Shown here piece by piece: positions 31,873-43,683 of a stretch of 64,000 nucleotides of DNA. This stretch comes from Pratylenchus scribneri (taxonomy: Eukaryota > Nematoda > Chromadorea > Rhabditida > Pratylenchidae), in contig JAQSEB010000031.1 in assembly GCA_030063045.1 (NCBI GenBank), forward strand, positions 1,302,001 through 1,366,000. The letters are read 5' to 3'. The position numbers and the translations under genes were made by a program. The number at the start of each line of letters is the position of its first letter. Within the stretch, counting starts at the first letter, position 1. Below the pieces are notes generated by a model that saw only the letters and a list, made by a program, of their open reading frames with translations, had not been told where the DNA came from and did not search any database.

Positions 31873-31901
31873 CTCCGTTGCTTGTATTGGTGTTGAGTAG
31901 T

Positions 31902-31976
31902 TTGATGAGCTGCTGGTTCGTAGTCGTGGTTTAGCAGAAGAGTTTGTCTGCTTTTATATGAGATTTTTCACGGGAC
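31902..31976 (-). promoter_or_regulatory. Left promoter arm (drives phosphatase)
   Basis: About 75 bp that is the reverse complement of 32076-32149 with only a handful of mismatches. Read on the minus strand it carries a TATA-like CATATAAAAGCAG (CTTTTATATG at 31951-31960 on +) and a conserved block ACTACGAACCAGCAGCTCAT-like sequence just before the phosphatase start, about 30 bases downstream. I infer it holds the core promoter and the 5' leader. Confidence 0.7.
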
Positions 31977-32075
31977 AGTCTACTTCTACATAAACAGTGG
32001 GAAATATGCAATACAGTATAAAAATATTGATTTTTCTACAATTATGAGATAGATGTAAATTACTATTACCATAAT

Positions 32076-32149
32076 GTCGCGTGAAAAATTCATATAAAAG
32101 CAGGCAAATTCTTCTGCTAAACTACGACTACGAACCAGCAGCTCATCAA
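32076..32149 (+). promoter_or_regulatory. Right promoter arm (drives kinase)
   Basis: Mirror copy of 31902-31976. It has TATA-like CATATAAAAG at 32091-32100 and the conserved leader block ACTACGAACCAGCAGCTCAT near 32124-32145, ending 36 bases before the kinase ATG at 32186. About 100 bp separates the two arms. Confidence 0.7.
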
Positions 32150-32185
32150 CCCATAATAACAACGACGACAAATCAACTCAACCCA

Positions 32186-33477
32186 ATGTCAACAACGTCA
32201 CAAAGGAACGAGTATGAAACAGGACACAGACTAACAGGGTCAGTTTACTTTTAATTGTTTTCAGTCAATCTAATTTCACCAATTTTTCAGGGACACTGGC
32301 CGTACGTTCATCATCATCAACAAGATTGCTTGGGGCGGATATGGAGCAGTGTACAGGGTCGAAGCAGCCGACAACGGACGACATTATGCACTCAAGTACG
32401 AAGAGCGGGAGCCCAATCGAGATCACTACAAGCTCTTCATGGAAACGCAGGTAAATGATTGGGTTTGGGAGAGATTAAAGAAAATACAAATGTTTTTTTG
32501 CAGGTTCTAAGAAAGGCAGCCAATGACGTTGAATGGCAAAGATATTTCCCGACTTTCTACGACCAATGCACTGGGCGGCGCAGCATGTTCATCGTCATGT
32601 CTCTTCTGGGCGAGTCACTGGCCGACATCAAAAGGAGTCAACCAAACAGGGTGTTCAGGTGACTTTAAAATTTGATTAATAGATTCTGAATATGATTTCT
32701 TTTCTTTTTCAGCAAAAATACCGGCCTCTACTGTGCAATAGAAGCGTTGGGAGCGATCAAAAGTCTGCACGAAATGGGCTACATCCACAGGGTATGTTTA
32801 TTTTATTTCATCTTTAAAATCTAATTTTTAAAATTCACAGGACATCAAACCGGCGAACTTTGTCATTGGCCTACCGCGGACGCAGAATTGGCACAGGATC
32901 TACATGGTTGGTTTTCTTTATTTGATTTTTAATCAAAAATAATTTTTTTCCATTTTCCAGGTCGATTTTGGCATTGCACGACGTTTCTTGGACAACAATG
33001 GGGCCATCCTGACGCCGAGGCAGAAAACCAAGTTCAAAGGCACGGTCCGCTTCGCGCCAATCGCCACGCACAACCAAGAGGAGCTAGGCCGGAAGGACGA
33101 CTGCGAAAGCTGGCTGTACATGATCGCGGACATGATCAAGGCGGAGCGGCTCCCCTGGCACGACTTGGACGACAGGAAAGAAGTGGAGAAGATGAAGAAG
33201 AGAGCGATGGAGGATCCGACCCGGCTTTTCAATGAAAAGGTTGGTGAAATTTTTGCATTTAATTTTTATTTTTCCATTTTAATTTTTTCAGGAAGTGGAG
33301 CTCCAGCGGATCTGCGAATATCTTCAAGAACAACACTACGTGGACAATTTGGACTACGACTGGATGCGCAATATGGTCAAAAGAGTGGCGAAGAGATGCA
33401 ACTGCACGCTGGAACAACCCTACGATTGGAGCAGCAGGACAAACAGGAGCGGAGCCAGCGCCAAATCCCAGAAATGA
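32186..33477 (+). CDS. TTBK/CK1-like protein kinase
   Basis: Six exons in frame from ATG at 32186 (MSTTSQRNEYETGHRLTG) to TGA at 33475-33477, about 330 residues, almost only a kinase domain. Visible subdomains: glycine loop GGYGAVYRVE, the lysine of YALKYEE, catalytic loop YIHRDIKPANF, metal loop YMVDFGIARR, an activation segment with GTVRFAPIATH in place of the APE motif as in the CK1/TTBK group, and KDDCESWLYMIADM. The catalytic Lys, Asp and DFG are intact. Nematodes have an exceptionally expanded CK1/TTBK branch, often in the male germline; the substrate is unknown. The C-terminus is a short Ser/Lys-rich tail. It shares a mirrored promoter with the neighbouring tyrosine phosphatase. Confidence 0.93.
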
Positions 33478-33655
33478 AGATGTGATGCCAACGAATCGTG
33501 ATATTCCCCCTCTCCCATTCACATTGTATTATTTTGTCCTGAATACCATCCACCCATTGTGCTTGTTGTTTTCCCCCATATTCACCTTATCGTTGTTGTA
33601 ATATTTTTCCATAATCATATTGTATTGTATATGTATTTTTCTGATGACGTGGGGC

Positions 33656-35448
33656 TTAATTGCCTGTCTAAAGGGGCTGAATTTTGAGTCTAATTTTTCT
33701 CCAGTCTAAAGGGGCTGAATTTTGAGTCTAATTTTTCTCCTGTCTAAAGGGGCTGAATTTTGAGTCTAATTTGGAGGATTTTGAATTAAACTATATAAAA
33801 AGGCTTTTCAACATTCTGGGATGTGCGGAAATCAAAAAGGAGGTGCGCAGGATTAAGCCGGATATAGAGGGATTAAGGTGGATATAAAGGGATGATTAAG
33901 GTGGATATAAAGGGATGATTAAGGTGGATATAGAGGGATTAAGTCCCGAAATTGATGGGAAATGGCCTGGAGGGCCAGTGGAAGGTCGGGAGATGGGCGA
34001 AGGCCCTGAGAGTGGGTGGGATATAGCCGGATATAAGGGGATATACGTGGATTAAGGTGGATATAGAGGGATTAAGGTGGATATAGAGGGATTAAGGTGG
34101 ATATAAAAGGATGATTAAGGTGGATATAGAGGGATTAAGCCCCGAAATTGATGGGAAATGGCCTGGAGGGCCAGTGGAAGGTCGGGAGATGGGCTGAAGG
34201 CCCTGAGAGTGGGTGGGATATAGCCGGATATAAGGGGATATACGTGGATTTAGGGGGATTAAGCCGGATTAAGCCCCGAAATGGATGGGCGTGAGTCTTG
34301 GTTTGGTTGTTTGCTTCCCCGGCTTCGCGAGAATCCTATGCTCCGAACACCTAACCCTAATCCCTAGCCCTTAACTAAGCTTAATCCGGCTTAATCCCCC
34401 TATATCCACCTTAATCTCCCTATATCTGGCTATATCCCGCGTGCTCCGAACCCCTAAGCCCCTAGCCCCTAGATCCCATGCCGCCCCTAACCATAACCCT
34501 AATCCCTAGCCCCTAACTAAACTTAATCCCTCTTAATCCACGTATATCCCCTTATATCTGACTTAATCCCGCGCAGTCTCCCCGACGTTCCCATGGCCTT
34601 CCGGGCCATTCCCATTTTTCGGAGCTTAATCCCTTTAATCCTCTTTAATCCCCCTTAATCCACGTATATCCCCTTATATCCGGCTATATCCCACCCACTC
34701 TCAGGGCCTTCAGCCAATCTCCCGACCTTCCACTGGCCCCCCAGGCCATTTCCCATCAATTTCGGGGCTTAATCCCTCTATATCCACCTTAATCATCCTT
34801 TTATATCCACCTTAATCCCTCTATATCCACCTTAATCCCTCTATATCCACCTTAATCCACGTATATCCCCTTATATCCGGCTATATCCCACCCACTCTCA
34901 GGGCCTTCAGCCAATCTCCCGACCTTCCACTGGCCCCCCAGGCCATTTCCCATCAATTTCGGGGCTTAATCCCTCTATATCCACCTTAATCATCCTTTTA
35001 TATCCACCTTAATCCCTCTATATCCACCTTAATCCCTCTATATCCACCTTAATCCACGTATATCCCCTTATATCCGGCTATATCCCACCCACTCTCAGGG
35101 CCTTCGCCCATCTCCCGACCTTCCACTGGCCCTCCAGGCCATTTCCCATCAATTTCGGGACTTAATCCCTCTATATCCACCTTAATCATCCCTTTATATC
35201 CACCTTAATCATCCCTTTATATCCACCTTAATCCCTCTATATCCGGCTTAATCCTGCGCACCTCCTTTTTGATTTCCGCACATCCCAGAATGTTGAAAAG
35301 CCTTTTTATATAGTTTAATTCAAAATCCTCCAAATTAGACTCAAAATTCAGCCCCTTTAGACAGGAGAAAAATTAGACTCAAAATTTAGCCCCTTTAGAC
35401 AGGAGAAAAATTAGACTCAAAATTCAGCCCCTTTAGACAGGCAATTAA
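33656..35448. mobile_element. 1.8-kb foldback element with subterminal repeats
   Basis: A long inverted repeat. Ends are TTAATTGCCTGTCTAAAGGG on the left and its complement on the right, each followed by three copies of a roughly 38-50-bp unit (GGGGCTGAATTTTGAGTC...). The arms then continue with shared unique sequence (TTCAACATTCTGGGATGTGC) and with short motifs such as GGATTAAGGTGGATATAG. A module of about 197 bp, marked by ATATAGCCGGATATAAGGGG, occurs twice on the left and three times inverted on the right. The centre (about 34300-34640) has CTAACCCTAATCCC-like sequence. TTAA at both edges could be a target duplication of piggyBac type, but it belongs to the palindrome. There is no open frame of any length, so it is non-autonomous. 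Confidence 0.85.
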
Positions 35449-36426
35449 GCTTTTCCGTTTTCTGATGTTTTCTCAATTCATGTAATAAATATTATTTCTT
35501 GTAAATGTCTTTTTTTTTATCAATGATTGAATTAAAAATTACAAAAAAGTGTTTGAAAAATGGGAGGGGAGACACTCTGTGAGACGTGAGACTCGAAGTT
35601 AGCTTGTTTTTTTTGTTTAAGCTGAAAAATTGCCTAATTATATAATATTATAATATTTTCTGTTTATCGTCATTTTTTCAAACATCTCAATTCTCAACTT
35701 CTACCGGGCCGTTTTTTATGGCTTAATAAAACTTTAATTTGTTTCCATTTTCGCTTTAGGAAAAATAAAGCACTTAGTCTGAGTGTTGAGTGTGAGTCTG
35801 GTTGTTTTACAAATTTACATACAAGATACAACAGCATATTTTTTACCTCACATATCACATTCATATCTAAAACCAATAAAAGTTAGTTCAAATAATTGTA
35901 AACGCACGGCACGTGAACAATCTAAACCAAAATTAGTTAATATTTTAAAAGCTTAAGCATTTTAAGCGGAAAACTCAATAGCCATATTGTTTCCGAAGAA
36001 ATAGGCTTAACATAACATAAGCTTATCAAAAAGCAAAGGTGTTCTAACACCATAGAGGGGCCTAGGATAATATTTTTAGGCCGACGCCGACTACTATTTT
36101 TCACCCCACTTTTCCTTCCCCTCATTTCATTCATCCAACCTTTCCTTCGACTCCTTTTCTTCCCCTCCACACAACCAGCTACCTACACTCAATAATTCAT
36201 TTCAAAGTATTTAGATTTTTACAATATTGTTTTTCAAAATATCAATCGTCAACAAAAACAAGATAAATCGCCATGATGGCAAACCTAAAGGAAGAGGTTT
36301 GCTTTATAACTTTTATAACAAATAAAAATTACCCAAAGGCGAAAGATTAAAATTAAAAGATCAGGGATATCTGATTGATAAAAGGGTAAACCAATCAATC
36401 GAATGATTGCATTGAAGCGTCCCCCG
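35449..36426. other. Intergenic region after foldback element
   Basis: About 980 bp. Mostly AT-rich with no repeat structure I can define. Short coding-like pieces at about 36270-36420 (for example frames reading LKLKDQGYLIDK and CIEASPDDEFDHL) may be 5' exons of the next gene, but I could not join them in phase. Confidence 0.4.
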
Positions 36427-38864
36427 ATGATGAGTTCGACCATTTGGTCTAAAATTAACAAATTTTATTATCAGAACCGCCTGAGGCAGACACAGTTGTT
36501 AAACAACTTGACGAGCGCACTTTTTGTTTCCCTCAGAGGGGGAGACGCTCAAAATGAAGTAAGGATAAATAAAATTTGACCATTATTTGCATTTTTTTTT
36601 GCCAAAATTGAGGTCAATTAGGATAGGGTAAAACATTAAATGGAATAGTTTTATATTTTTAGGAAAATCAATACATCAATACAATGCAAACATGTCCAAT
36701 TTGCAAGACTGGACTCGAAACATTGGAGTTGGGATTTTTCGAAGAAAATGGAGAGAAATACGAAAGAATTTTGTGGCGCTGTCCACTTCAACCAACGAAG
36801 GTAACATTTATTTATTCTATAAATGAAATATGAAGTTTTGCAGAAATGTTATTTTCCGATGAATGTTTTGCCCTTGGAAGTGTTCTGGACAAAAAGGACA
36901 ATGGAACAAATGCAAAACGGTGTTAAACCTTTGCCGAATCTTCATTTGCTGGACGAGAATCTGCGCTTTTTATACCCAAAACTGTTTCTACCAAATAAAA
37001 ATGGTCGACTAATTGACGTTTGTTTTAATGAAAATATTAATTTAATAATTTACATTTTAAATAGGTTGAGAATTTGGTCAAAATTTCTTCATATCTCCCA
37101 GCCAGACAGCGGAATTATTCGACAAAAATGGTTATTTTGAATTATTAAAATAAAATGAACAAATTGTTTTTTTTATTTAAGAAGTCAATTGAATGCGCAG
37201 TTCGGCCGAGCACATCGGATCCCACCAACAATTATTCATCGGTTCAAGCGACTTCATCTTCAATGGTTTACTTAAATTTTTAATTTATCAAAAAATATTT
37301 TTGCAAAATTATTAGTCCCAAGTTGGAGTGCGCTCGTTGGCTTATACTTCCCAAAATGCGCCAAACTTCACAAAATCTGTTCGTGAAGTGTAAGTTATTT
37401 TGTACATTTTTTTCACAAAAATATTTCTATAGCCTCCAAGAAAAAATTCGAACTGGTGAGCTGAAATTTGATGCAGCGGAAAGTCCTGTGCAAAAACAAA
37501 ATATTCGAAAACAATTTGATTTGTGCGAAAACACGGCTGCAGCTTTGGTACCAATATTTTTGTGGCAACCGTGTCAATTGATTTTGATTCAGAAATCGCA
37601 TTTAATATTGAATGGCAGTGAACAGCAATTGTTGGCGGCAAATAGCAATAATTGGGAATCAACAAAAGTGCTTCTTCGTGAAGGATTGGCCGACCCAATT
37701 TCACATGATCAAACTGTGCGGCTCGAAGCCAATATTCGCACTGCCTTCATTCGTGCGGACAAAGAAGACAAAGCAAAAGAAGAGGGAGGAGAAGAACAGG
37801 GCAAAATACGCACTTCAAACAGGAATAAACGCCAAACTCCGAGATATATTCCGCTGGCCACCACGAATAAACTATACAAAAAAGTGGCCGAAAAAATTAT
37901 TGGAAAATCGGCAGAAAAAAGGAAGCCAGGGCGGCCAAAGAAGAAGAGTTATCAGCCAAATGAAGAAGCATTGAAGGAATTTGAACTGAAACGTGAATGC
38001 AAATCACTGGCAGCACGTTTTGGAGTTGGAAATGTTCAACCGGTTTTGAACCATCATTTTTATAAATTTTAATTAATTTTTATTCAGGCGGCCTCATCCG
38101 AATCAGTTCAACAGGATACGGATGGTTCAGTGCATTATGAACTGATTGAAGGATCGGAGGAAGGATACCAAAGTGGAGAGGAATTCATCGCCAAATTGAG
38201 CCAATCTCGAATGGAGAAAGAACACCGCCAATGCAATTCAAATCAAACGACGATTAGCAGCAATTCAACCTGGGGGAAAATGGATGCAAAGAAGAAGAAG
38301 AAATGGTCAACGAGCGGAATGAGGGTCGGCGATACCGGAATGGATTCGAACATTGATGAACATATCAAATTTAATCAAGAGAGATTGATCCGTGAAGCAA
38401 TTCGGATGCGAAATCAAGCAAATAAGCCCTCTTCTTCAAATGCAATGGTAAATTAATTAATATTTGGGGGGATAATTCTTTTACTCAAAAATTCAGCAAC
38501 AAAATTCAATGGAATTATCCGGCATTCCGCATGATTTCAACAATGAACCACCACAACCGAATGTTCAATTGTCATCTCAATTTTCGGCAATCAATTATGC
38601 AGGCGATCAAGATGCGGCCAATAAATTTGCCAATTATGACAAGTAAATCTTCCTAATTCTTTTTTAAAATTAATTTGATAATTTAGATTTGGTAAACTAA
38701 TCGAAATTGAAGCTGGCCATAGCAGTGGAATGATGATGGACGACTATGATGAGGAGGCAGATTTCGATTTTGGTTTTGGCCTTGAAAGTGAGTTCCAAAC
38801 AAACGAAGATGACAACGAAATGGGCGATGGCATATTTTTGAGGAATTTGAGCAATGCTGAATGA
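36427..38864 (+). CDS. Unknown protein with Cys cluster and AT-hook
   Basis: Exons from 36427 (MMSSTIWSKINKFYYQN; a later start is the ATG at 36684) run to TGA at 38862-38864. Following RLRQTQLLNNLTSALFVSLR comes a probable zinc cluster, CPICKTGLETLEL...RCPLQPTKKCYFP, encoded at 36690-36870. A low-complexity Ser-rich part follows, then a Lys-rich AT-hook-like motif KRKPGRPKKKSYQ at about 37915-37960, then ECKSLAARFGVGNVQ, Ser/Asn-rich segments and an acidic C-terminus (DDYDEEADFDFGFG). An AT-hook binds the minor groove of AT-rich DNA, so a nuclear role is plausible. I do not recognise the family. Exon 37439-38029 is long and in frame with its neighbours. Confidence 0.72.
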
Positions 38865-39132
38865 ATGAATGAATAATGAGGGAAGGATGATCATTTTATT
38901 TGATTATTTATTTGTGCATTTCCTCCTCGGTTCTATATTTAAGTCAACTTCCTGTTTTATTCATTATATTTTTGTCTTTCACAAATAAATCCCAAATTGT
39001 TATTGAATTCTCAAAATTATTAAATTTTTCCCACCTCCCAATTCCATTCATTTGAAATCTCTTTTTTCGTGTCAAATAAATGAAAACAAAATGAAAATTA
39101 ATATTTTTTAAAAGGGAACATTCATTTCATTA

Positions 39133-39565
39133 TTATTCATCCAATTCCACAATAATCAATGTTTTTGCCAATCCGGGCCTCGCTTCCTCCAATGGGAAAG
39201 AGTAATTGCCAACATCCTCGGCGGTGAAATTTTTGATGGTTAAAAGTCCACTTTCCCACTCCAAATTTGCATTCCCAATTTTGTTTTTCTGCAATTATCG
39301 TCGAAATATTCAATTTAAGTTAATTCGAAACCCCATCCGTAGTCCATCCTCCTCCCCCATTCCCGCCATTTCCGGCCCACAAATATTGTGGGTCTTTGTG
39401 TGCCTTCGTTGTCCGCATTATCAAAATTTTGCCTGGCACATTTTCATAAGTGAAATCATTGCCAGCCTTGACCAACGCTCGACCAACGGCCATTTCGGCT
39501 AAATGGAATTGGGTGGAGAGGAAAAATAGGAAAATGAGGCTAAAGGGAATAGGAAGAGAATTCAT
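39133..39565 (-). CDS. Small secreted Ig-like protein
   Basis: Two exons from ATG at 39565 to TAA at 39133-39135, about 128 residues, with one intron of about 50 bp near 39290-39340. A signal peptide is clear (MNSLPIPFSLIFLFFLSTQF). The mature part reads VGRALVKAGNDFTYEN...YLWAGNGGNG...LEWESGLLTIKNFTAEDVGNYSFP. The LTIKNFTAEDVGNYSF stretch is the F-strand signature of an Ig-like fold (LxIxxxxxxDxGxY). Small secreted single-domain proteins of this kind are common in nematodes and their function is mostly unknown. Confidence 0.78.
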
Positions 39566-39892
39566 GGCCGAATATTGGGTTATTGGGTTCAAAATGATTT
39601 CAAAAAGTTTATTTGCGGGAATGGATGAAAGGGAAGGAGGAGAAAAACTTTGGGGAACAGGTTTATCGAAGAGGCACTCAACAAATTTGATCGAGAGAAT
39701 GACCATTTTAAAGGGAGGGGATGAACATTTGTTGTTTGGCCAATAAAAAAAACATTATTAATTATTGGGTGGAAATTAACGTCACTAAATTTTATTGACT
39801 TCAAAATATATTCAACTTTTTATTTGCCAAAAATGAATATTTGGTGAAAAGCCGCGCAGCAGCCAATTTTAGGAAGGTAGAGAAAAGAAAGA

Positions 39893-40569
39893 GATGAGTG
39901 GAATTTGGTTGGACTGGATGGATGTTGATGACGTAATTTCGTTCAATAATATTTATTTTCTTTCACTCTCAGTGAGGGATGACACCCGTCACCTTCCCTC
40001 CATTCCACCACCCGCAATTAGCAACCAGCCGACGATTAAAGCCGTGTGCCAAGCTTGTGCCAAACATGGTCGGTCCCTTTCCCCATTTTGGCCAAATAAA
40101 TTCAACAAAATAAAATCATTTTGTGTTGGTGATTCATAAAAATTGATTATGGATTTATTTAAATAAATGTCCTCCTTGCCATTCCATAAATCCCCCAGGG
40201 CTCAGCCGGTCTGAATCCTTCATCAAATTTGAGCAAAAGACGACGACAAATCGAGTGTAATTCAGTTGAATACATCGAAAAATGTACTAGAAAGACGTTG
40301 ATGAGTGAATGCATTAGCATTCTTCCGGGATGAGGCAAAGGGGATTAATTGATGGGAATATGGGGGCCAAAATCGGCTTTAAAACACCAACACAGAGGGC
40401 CCCATTGACGCGTCAAAAAGATGTCTTTCCATGCCCGAGGACATCTCCCCCTCCCTTCAACAGATTAGTAGAAATGTCACCATTCCATCCTTTAATAAAA
40501 ATATTCTTTCATTTCGAATTTTGCCTTCCATTAATTTTCCATTGAAGAATTCCCCAAGAAAAGTGAAAA
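39893..40569 (+). other. Possible upstream exons of CCCH gene
   Basis: Two stretches look coding on +: one near 39975-40070 reading PAISNQPTIKAVCQACAKHG, and one near 40200-40325 with SKRRRQIECNSVEYIEK in one frame and LSRSESFIKFEQKTTTNR in another. A splice from 40252 into the CCCH exon is in phase but unproven. They may be 5' exons of the next gene or untranslated leader. Confidence 0.3.
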
Positions 40570-41883
40570 ATGTACCGGCAAATGACCCGACAAAGTCCAA
40601 TGCCCCAAATTTATTGTTTCCGCGAGGATTGCCATGATTTTTCCTGCGGCAAATTCCACGCCCATCGGCTTTTTCGCAAGAACAAAGGAAACAATGTTCG
40701 AAATATTGTTGGCACATTCGAAGCAAATTCCACCTCAAATGAAAATTCGCTGGGGAGAATGAAAGCAGGTTTTCCCTCAAAAAGTGAATTATTCCCATCA
40801 CCGGCACATTTACTTGTAGATCGTCCCCAATTGACGGTCCAAACTCATTCCAATTCGAATTCCCCCAAATCGCCCATCATTGATTCGCCCCAAAGCATCA
40901 ATTCCCTCCAAAATGGGACCACGAATCTTTCGTTGGCATTGCCCCCACTTTCGCCGAATCCATCCAGTGCCGGCAGTCAGGCCAGTGGTCAAAGTGCTGC
41001 ATCGGTCACTTTAGAGGATATAATCGGTTGGAATGAGCCATTCACCCCAAAATACCCAATTTGTTCATAATTCAGCCTCTGCACGGCGAAAAATCAGCGA
41101 AGAATATCATGAAATTCGACTTCCTTCGCCCGAATTTGAGGAGGAAGACAGCACATTGTGGGACAAAAGGGCGGCACGAAAACAATTACTTTTCCATGAA
41201 TCCTCCCTCGACATTCCGGCGGTGGAGGGCGAACCAATCCTCCGGGGAAATCAAATGCTCCAATACGAAGATCAGGAATCTGAAGCGGAATTAGTAATCC
41301 AGGAGGAACCGCCCTCCTACATTGGCGAAGATGATGAGGCCGAAGACTTTGAGGAAATGATCAAGTAAGAGGGCAAAAATAGGCAAAAATATTTTGGTGA
41401 ATTTCAGGGCAAGTAAACCACCGTTGGATGCATTCAGGTGGTGGAAATAGGGGAGGAGGGAATATTATTCTAATAAGTAAATTTGCAGTAATCCAATTTT
41501 ATTGCGTGATTCGGACCCGTTGACGACACACAAAAAGAGACGTCAAAAAAATCAAATTTCACTCCAACGCCAACAAAGTTTAAGCCGATTGCAGCAATTG
41601 GGCGGCGGTGGGCCAAATCGAGCAATTCAGGCGCCATTCAGCCAAAGTAGCACTCCATCGGGGCACACCGATTTGGGCGAAGATTTTGGCGAAACTTCTA
41701 GCATTGGTTTGTCATAAATTCGCCTCACAATTAATTTTGCCTGTAGATTTATCAATGACGGAATTGTCGGCGGCCATTGGCCAAGGAAAAAGTCCAGCTG
41801 GATCGAATGGGCCAAGTCCATCGCATATTCTCAAATTCATTGAAGAACAAAAGCAAAAGGGCGGCGGGGGAATTGAACTTTGA
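40570..41883 (+). CDS. CCCH zinc-finger protein
   Basis: The conservative start is the ATG at 40570 (MYRQMTRQSPMPQ), just behind an in-frame stop; upstream exons are possible. The first 25 residues contain a CCCH finger, CFREDCHDFSCGKFH (C-x4-C-x4-C-x3-H), typical of RNA-binding proteins. The rest is Ser/Pro-rich and disordered (SPKSPIIDSPQSINS), then acidic (EFEEEDSTLWDKRAARKQLL, EEPPSYIGEDDEAEDFEEM), then basic with KKRRQKNQISLQRQQSLSRL, ending GIEL at 41883. Introns near 41033-41081, 41366-41408, 41440-41488 and 41706-41746 join the pieces in phase. The role is probably post-transcriptional regulation in cytoplasm or nucleus; the orthologue is not identified. Confidence 0.62.
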
Positions 41884-42308
41884 AAATATAATATGTGATT
41901 GAATAATAAACGGAAATACAATGAATATACGATTAAATATTTTTAATTCAATTAATTAATTAATTAATAATGTCTGGCTACAATATATTTCATTTATTCA
42001 TTTTGGAATTGGAATTCTATAATTCAATTCAACTTCAAACATCCATCCAGGAATTCTACTTTCGATTCCCCATAGGCTGATCAAGCATCCCTCAAATCGA
42101 CCCCCGAAGATATGTAGGAATTGCTGAAATTAAATTAATAATTATATGCCTCCTTTTATGAACCAACTCATTGCGGCACATCAAATAACGAGATGCCCTT
42201 GGGTTGAATATTCTTTCGCCACGATGACTGTACATATGGTAGGCCAAGCCCCTGATGAAATTTAAATAATCGCATTCAATAAAAGAGAAAAGATGAACTT
42301 ATTAGAAA
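41884..42308. other. Intergenic spacer before inverted minisatellite
   Basis: About 420 AT-rich bases with no gene I can support. Confidence 0.5.
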
Positions 42309-42760
42309 TTAAAATTACAACTTAGAATTTACAATTACAATCGCAATTACAACTTAGAATTTACAATTACAATCGCAATTACAACTTAGAAATTACAATT
42401 ACAATCGCAATTACAACTTAGAATTTACAATTACAATCGCAATTACAACTTAGAATTTACAATTACAATCGCAATTACAACTTAGAATTTACAATTACAA
42501 TCGCAATTACAACTTAGAAATTACAATTACAATCGCAATTACAACTTAGAATTTACAATTACAATCGCAATTACAACTTAGAATTTACAATTACAATCGC
42601 AATTACAACTTAGAAATTACAATTACAATCGCAATTACAACTTAGAATTTACAATTACAATCGCAATTACAACTTAGAATTTACAATTACAATCGCAATT
42701 ACAACTTAGAAATTACAATTACAATCGCAATTACAACTTAGAATTACAATTACAATCCTT
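42309..42760. repeat. Inverted internal copy of the window-start minisatellite
   Basis: About 14 tandem units, mostly 32 bp with some length variants, reading AATTACAATCGCAATTACAA, the exact complement of the core of the array at 1-2990. Nearly every unit carries the ctaag-type variant, which is the minority form in the first array. It ends about 30 bp beyond the stop of the adjacent zinc-finger gene. Confidence 0.96.
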
Positions 42761-42790
42761 CCGGAATGAATGTAGATAAAATATCGCATT

Positions 42791-43683
42791 CTAAAAGAGA
42801 AAGGACCAACCGACTGTCGGCATAACTTTTGGAGCAATATTGGCAAATATAGGGCTTTGAACGAATCTATATGGGGTGAATGGAGATTGTGTGAAATGAT
42901 GGAATGGACCAACATCGGACCAAACACGAATTTGATGTTTTGGCTCGAATCCATGCTCCATGAATTCTGGGGTTGGGAATTCGGATGCAGGAAGTGCCGG
43001 CATTGAAGGCGAAGGAGCCAATTGGATTGGGGCAGCGACTGGAAGGGGAATGGCAGGTTCGGGCGGCGGATCCTCGCCCGGATGCCGATGATAAAGCAAA
43101 TCCGTGTACTGAGGATTATTAATTTATGCAAATATTGAAGTAATTTTTACTTGGAAAAATGTTCTGCCGCATTCACATTTATAGCCCTTTTGGTCAATGT
43201 GAGTTTTGGCATGATATTCTAATTCGCACATAAAATGGAAGGATTCACCACATTTATTGCAAGTGTACGGCTAAAAGTATATAATGAGAGAATGGGAATT
43301 CCATTTCACACAACCTGGTCAATGTCATGAACTCTTTCATGAGCCTAAAATAATAAGGAAAAATGGATAATTGGAGAAGGGGTGGAGGGGGACTAGCCTT
43401 GAGGGTGGTCTAAAAGTTAAGTGTAAATAATTTTAGGAAAATATTCGAGCACCATAAAATTGAATGTAAGGCCACAGAATCTGCATTTGTAATAGGTGAA
43501 TCCGTTTTCGTCCTTCACGCAACTTTTCCGTTCCAACATCCTTTCCCCCTCTTTTCCTTCTTCTTTTTCTTCTTCCTTTTTCGTCTTTTCCTCCTCCTCC
43601 TCCTCAATCTGAAGCTGAACTCTTTTTGGCGGTGCCAACAATTCCTCATTCTTTGATTCCCCTTCATTCATCAAATTCTCCAT
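42791..43683 (-). CDS. C2H2 zinc-finger protein with a 12-base exon
   Basis: Reads from ATG at 43683 (MENLMNEGESKNEELLA) to the stop at 42791-42793. An acidic Glu/Lys segment is followed by three fingers: YYKCRFCGLTFNFMTTLKAH with ERVH following; YTCNKCGESFHFMCELEYH with AKTH following; and YKCECGRTFFQYTDLLYH with RH following. A proline-rich tail ends in VMPTVGWSFLF. To complete finger 1 with standard spacing, the exon 43453-43683 must join a 12-base exon (43398-43409, residues TTLK) and then 43315-43344. The intron after the micro-exon would begin with GC (AAG|gctagt). The protein is probably a DNA-binding nuclear factor. Another zinc-finger gene lies upstream on the same strand. Confidence 0.78.

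Noticed and set aside
34310..34520. Telomere-like CTAACCCTAATCCC in foldback centre
   Set aside because: Irregular, not tandem, and part of the element's own motif family.
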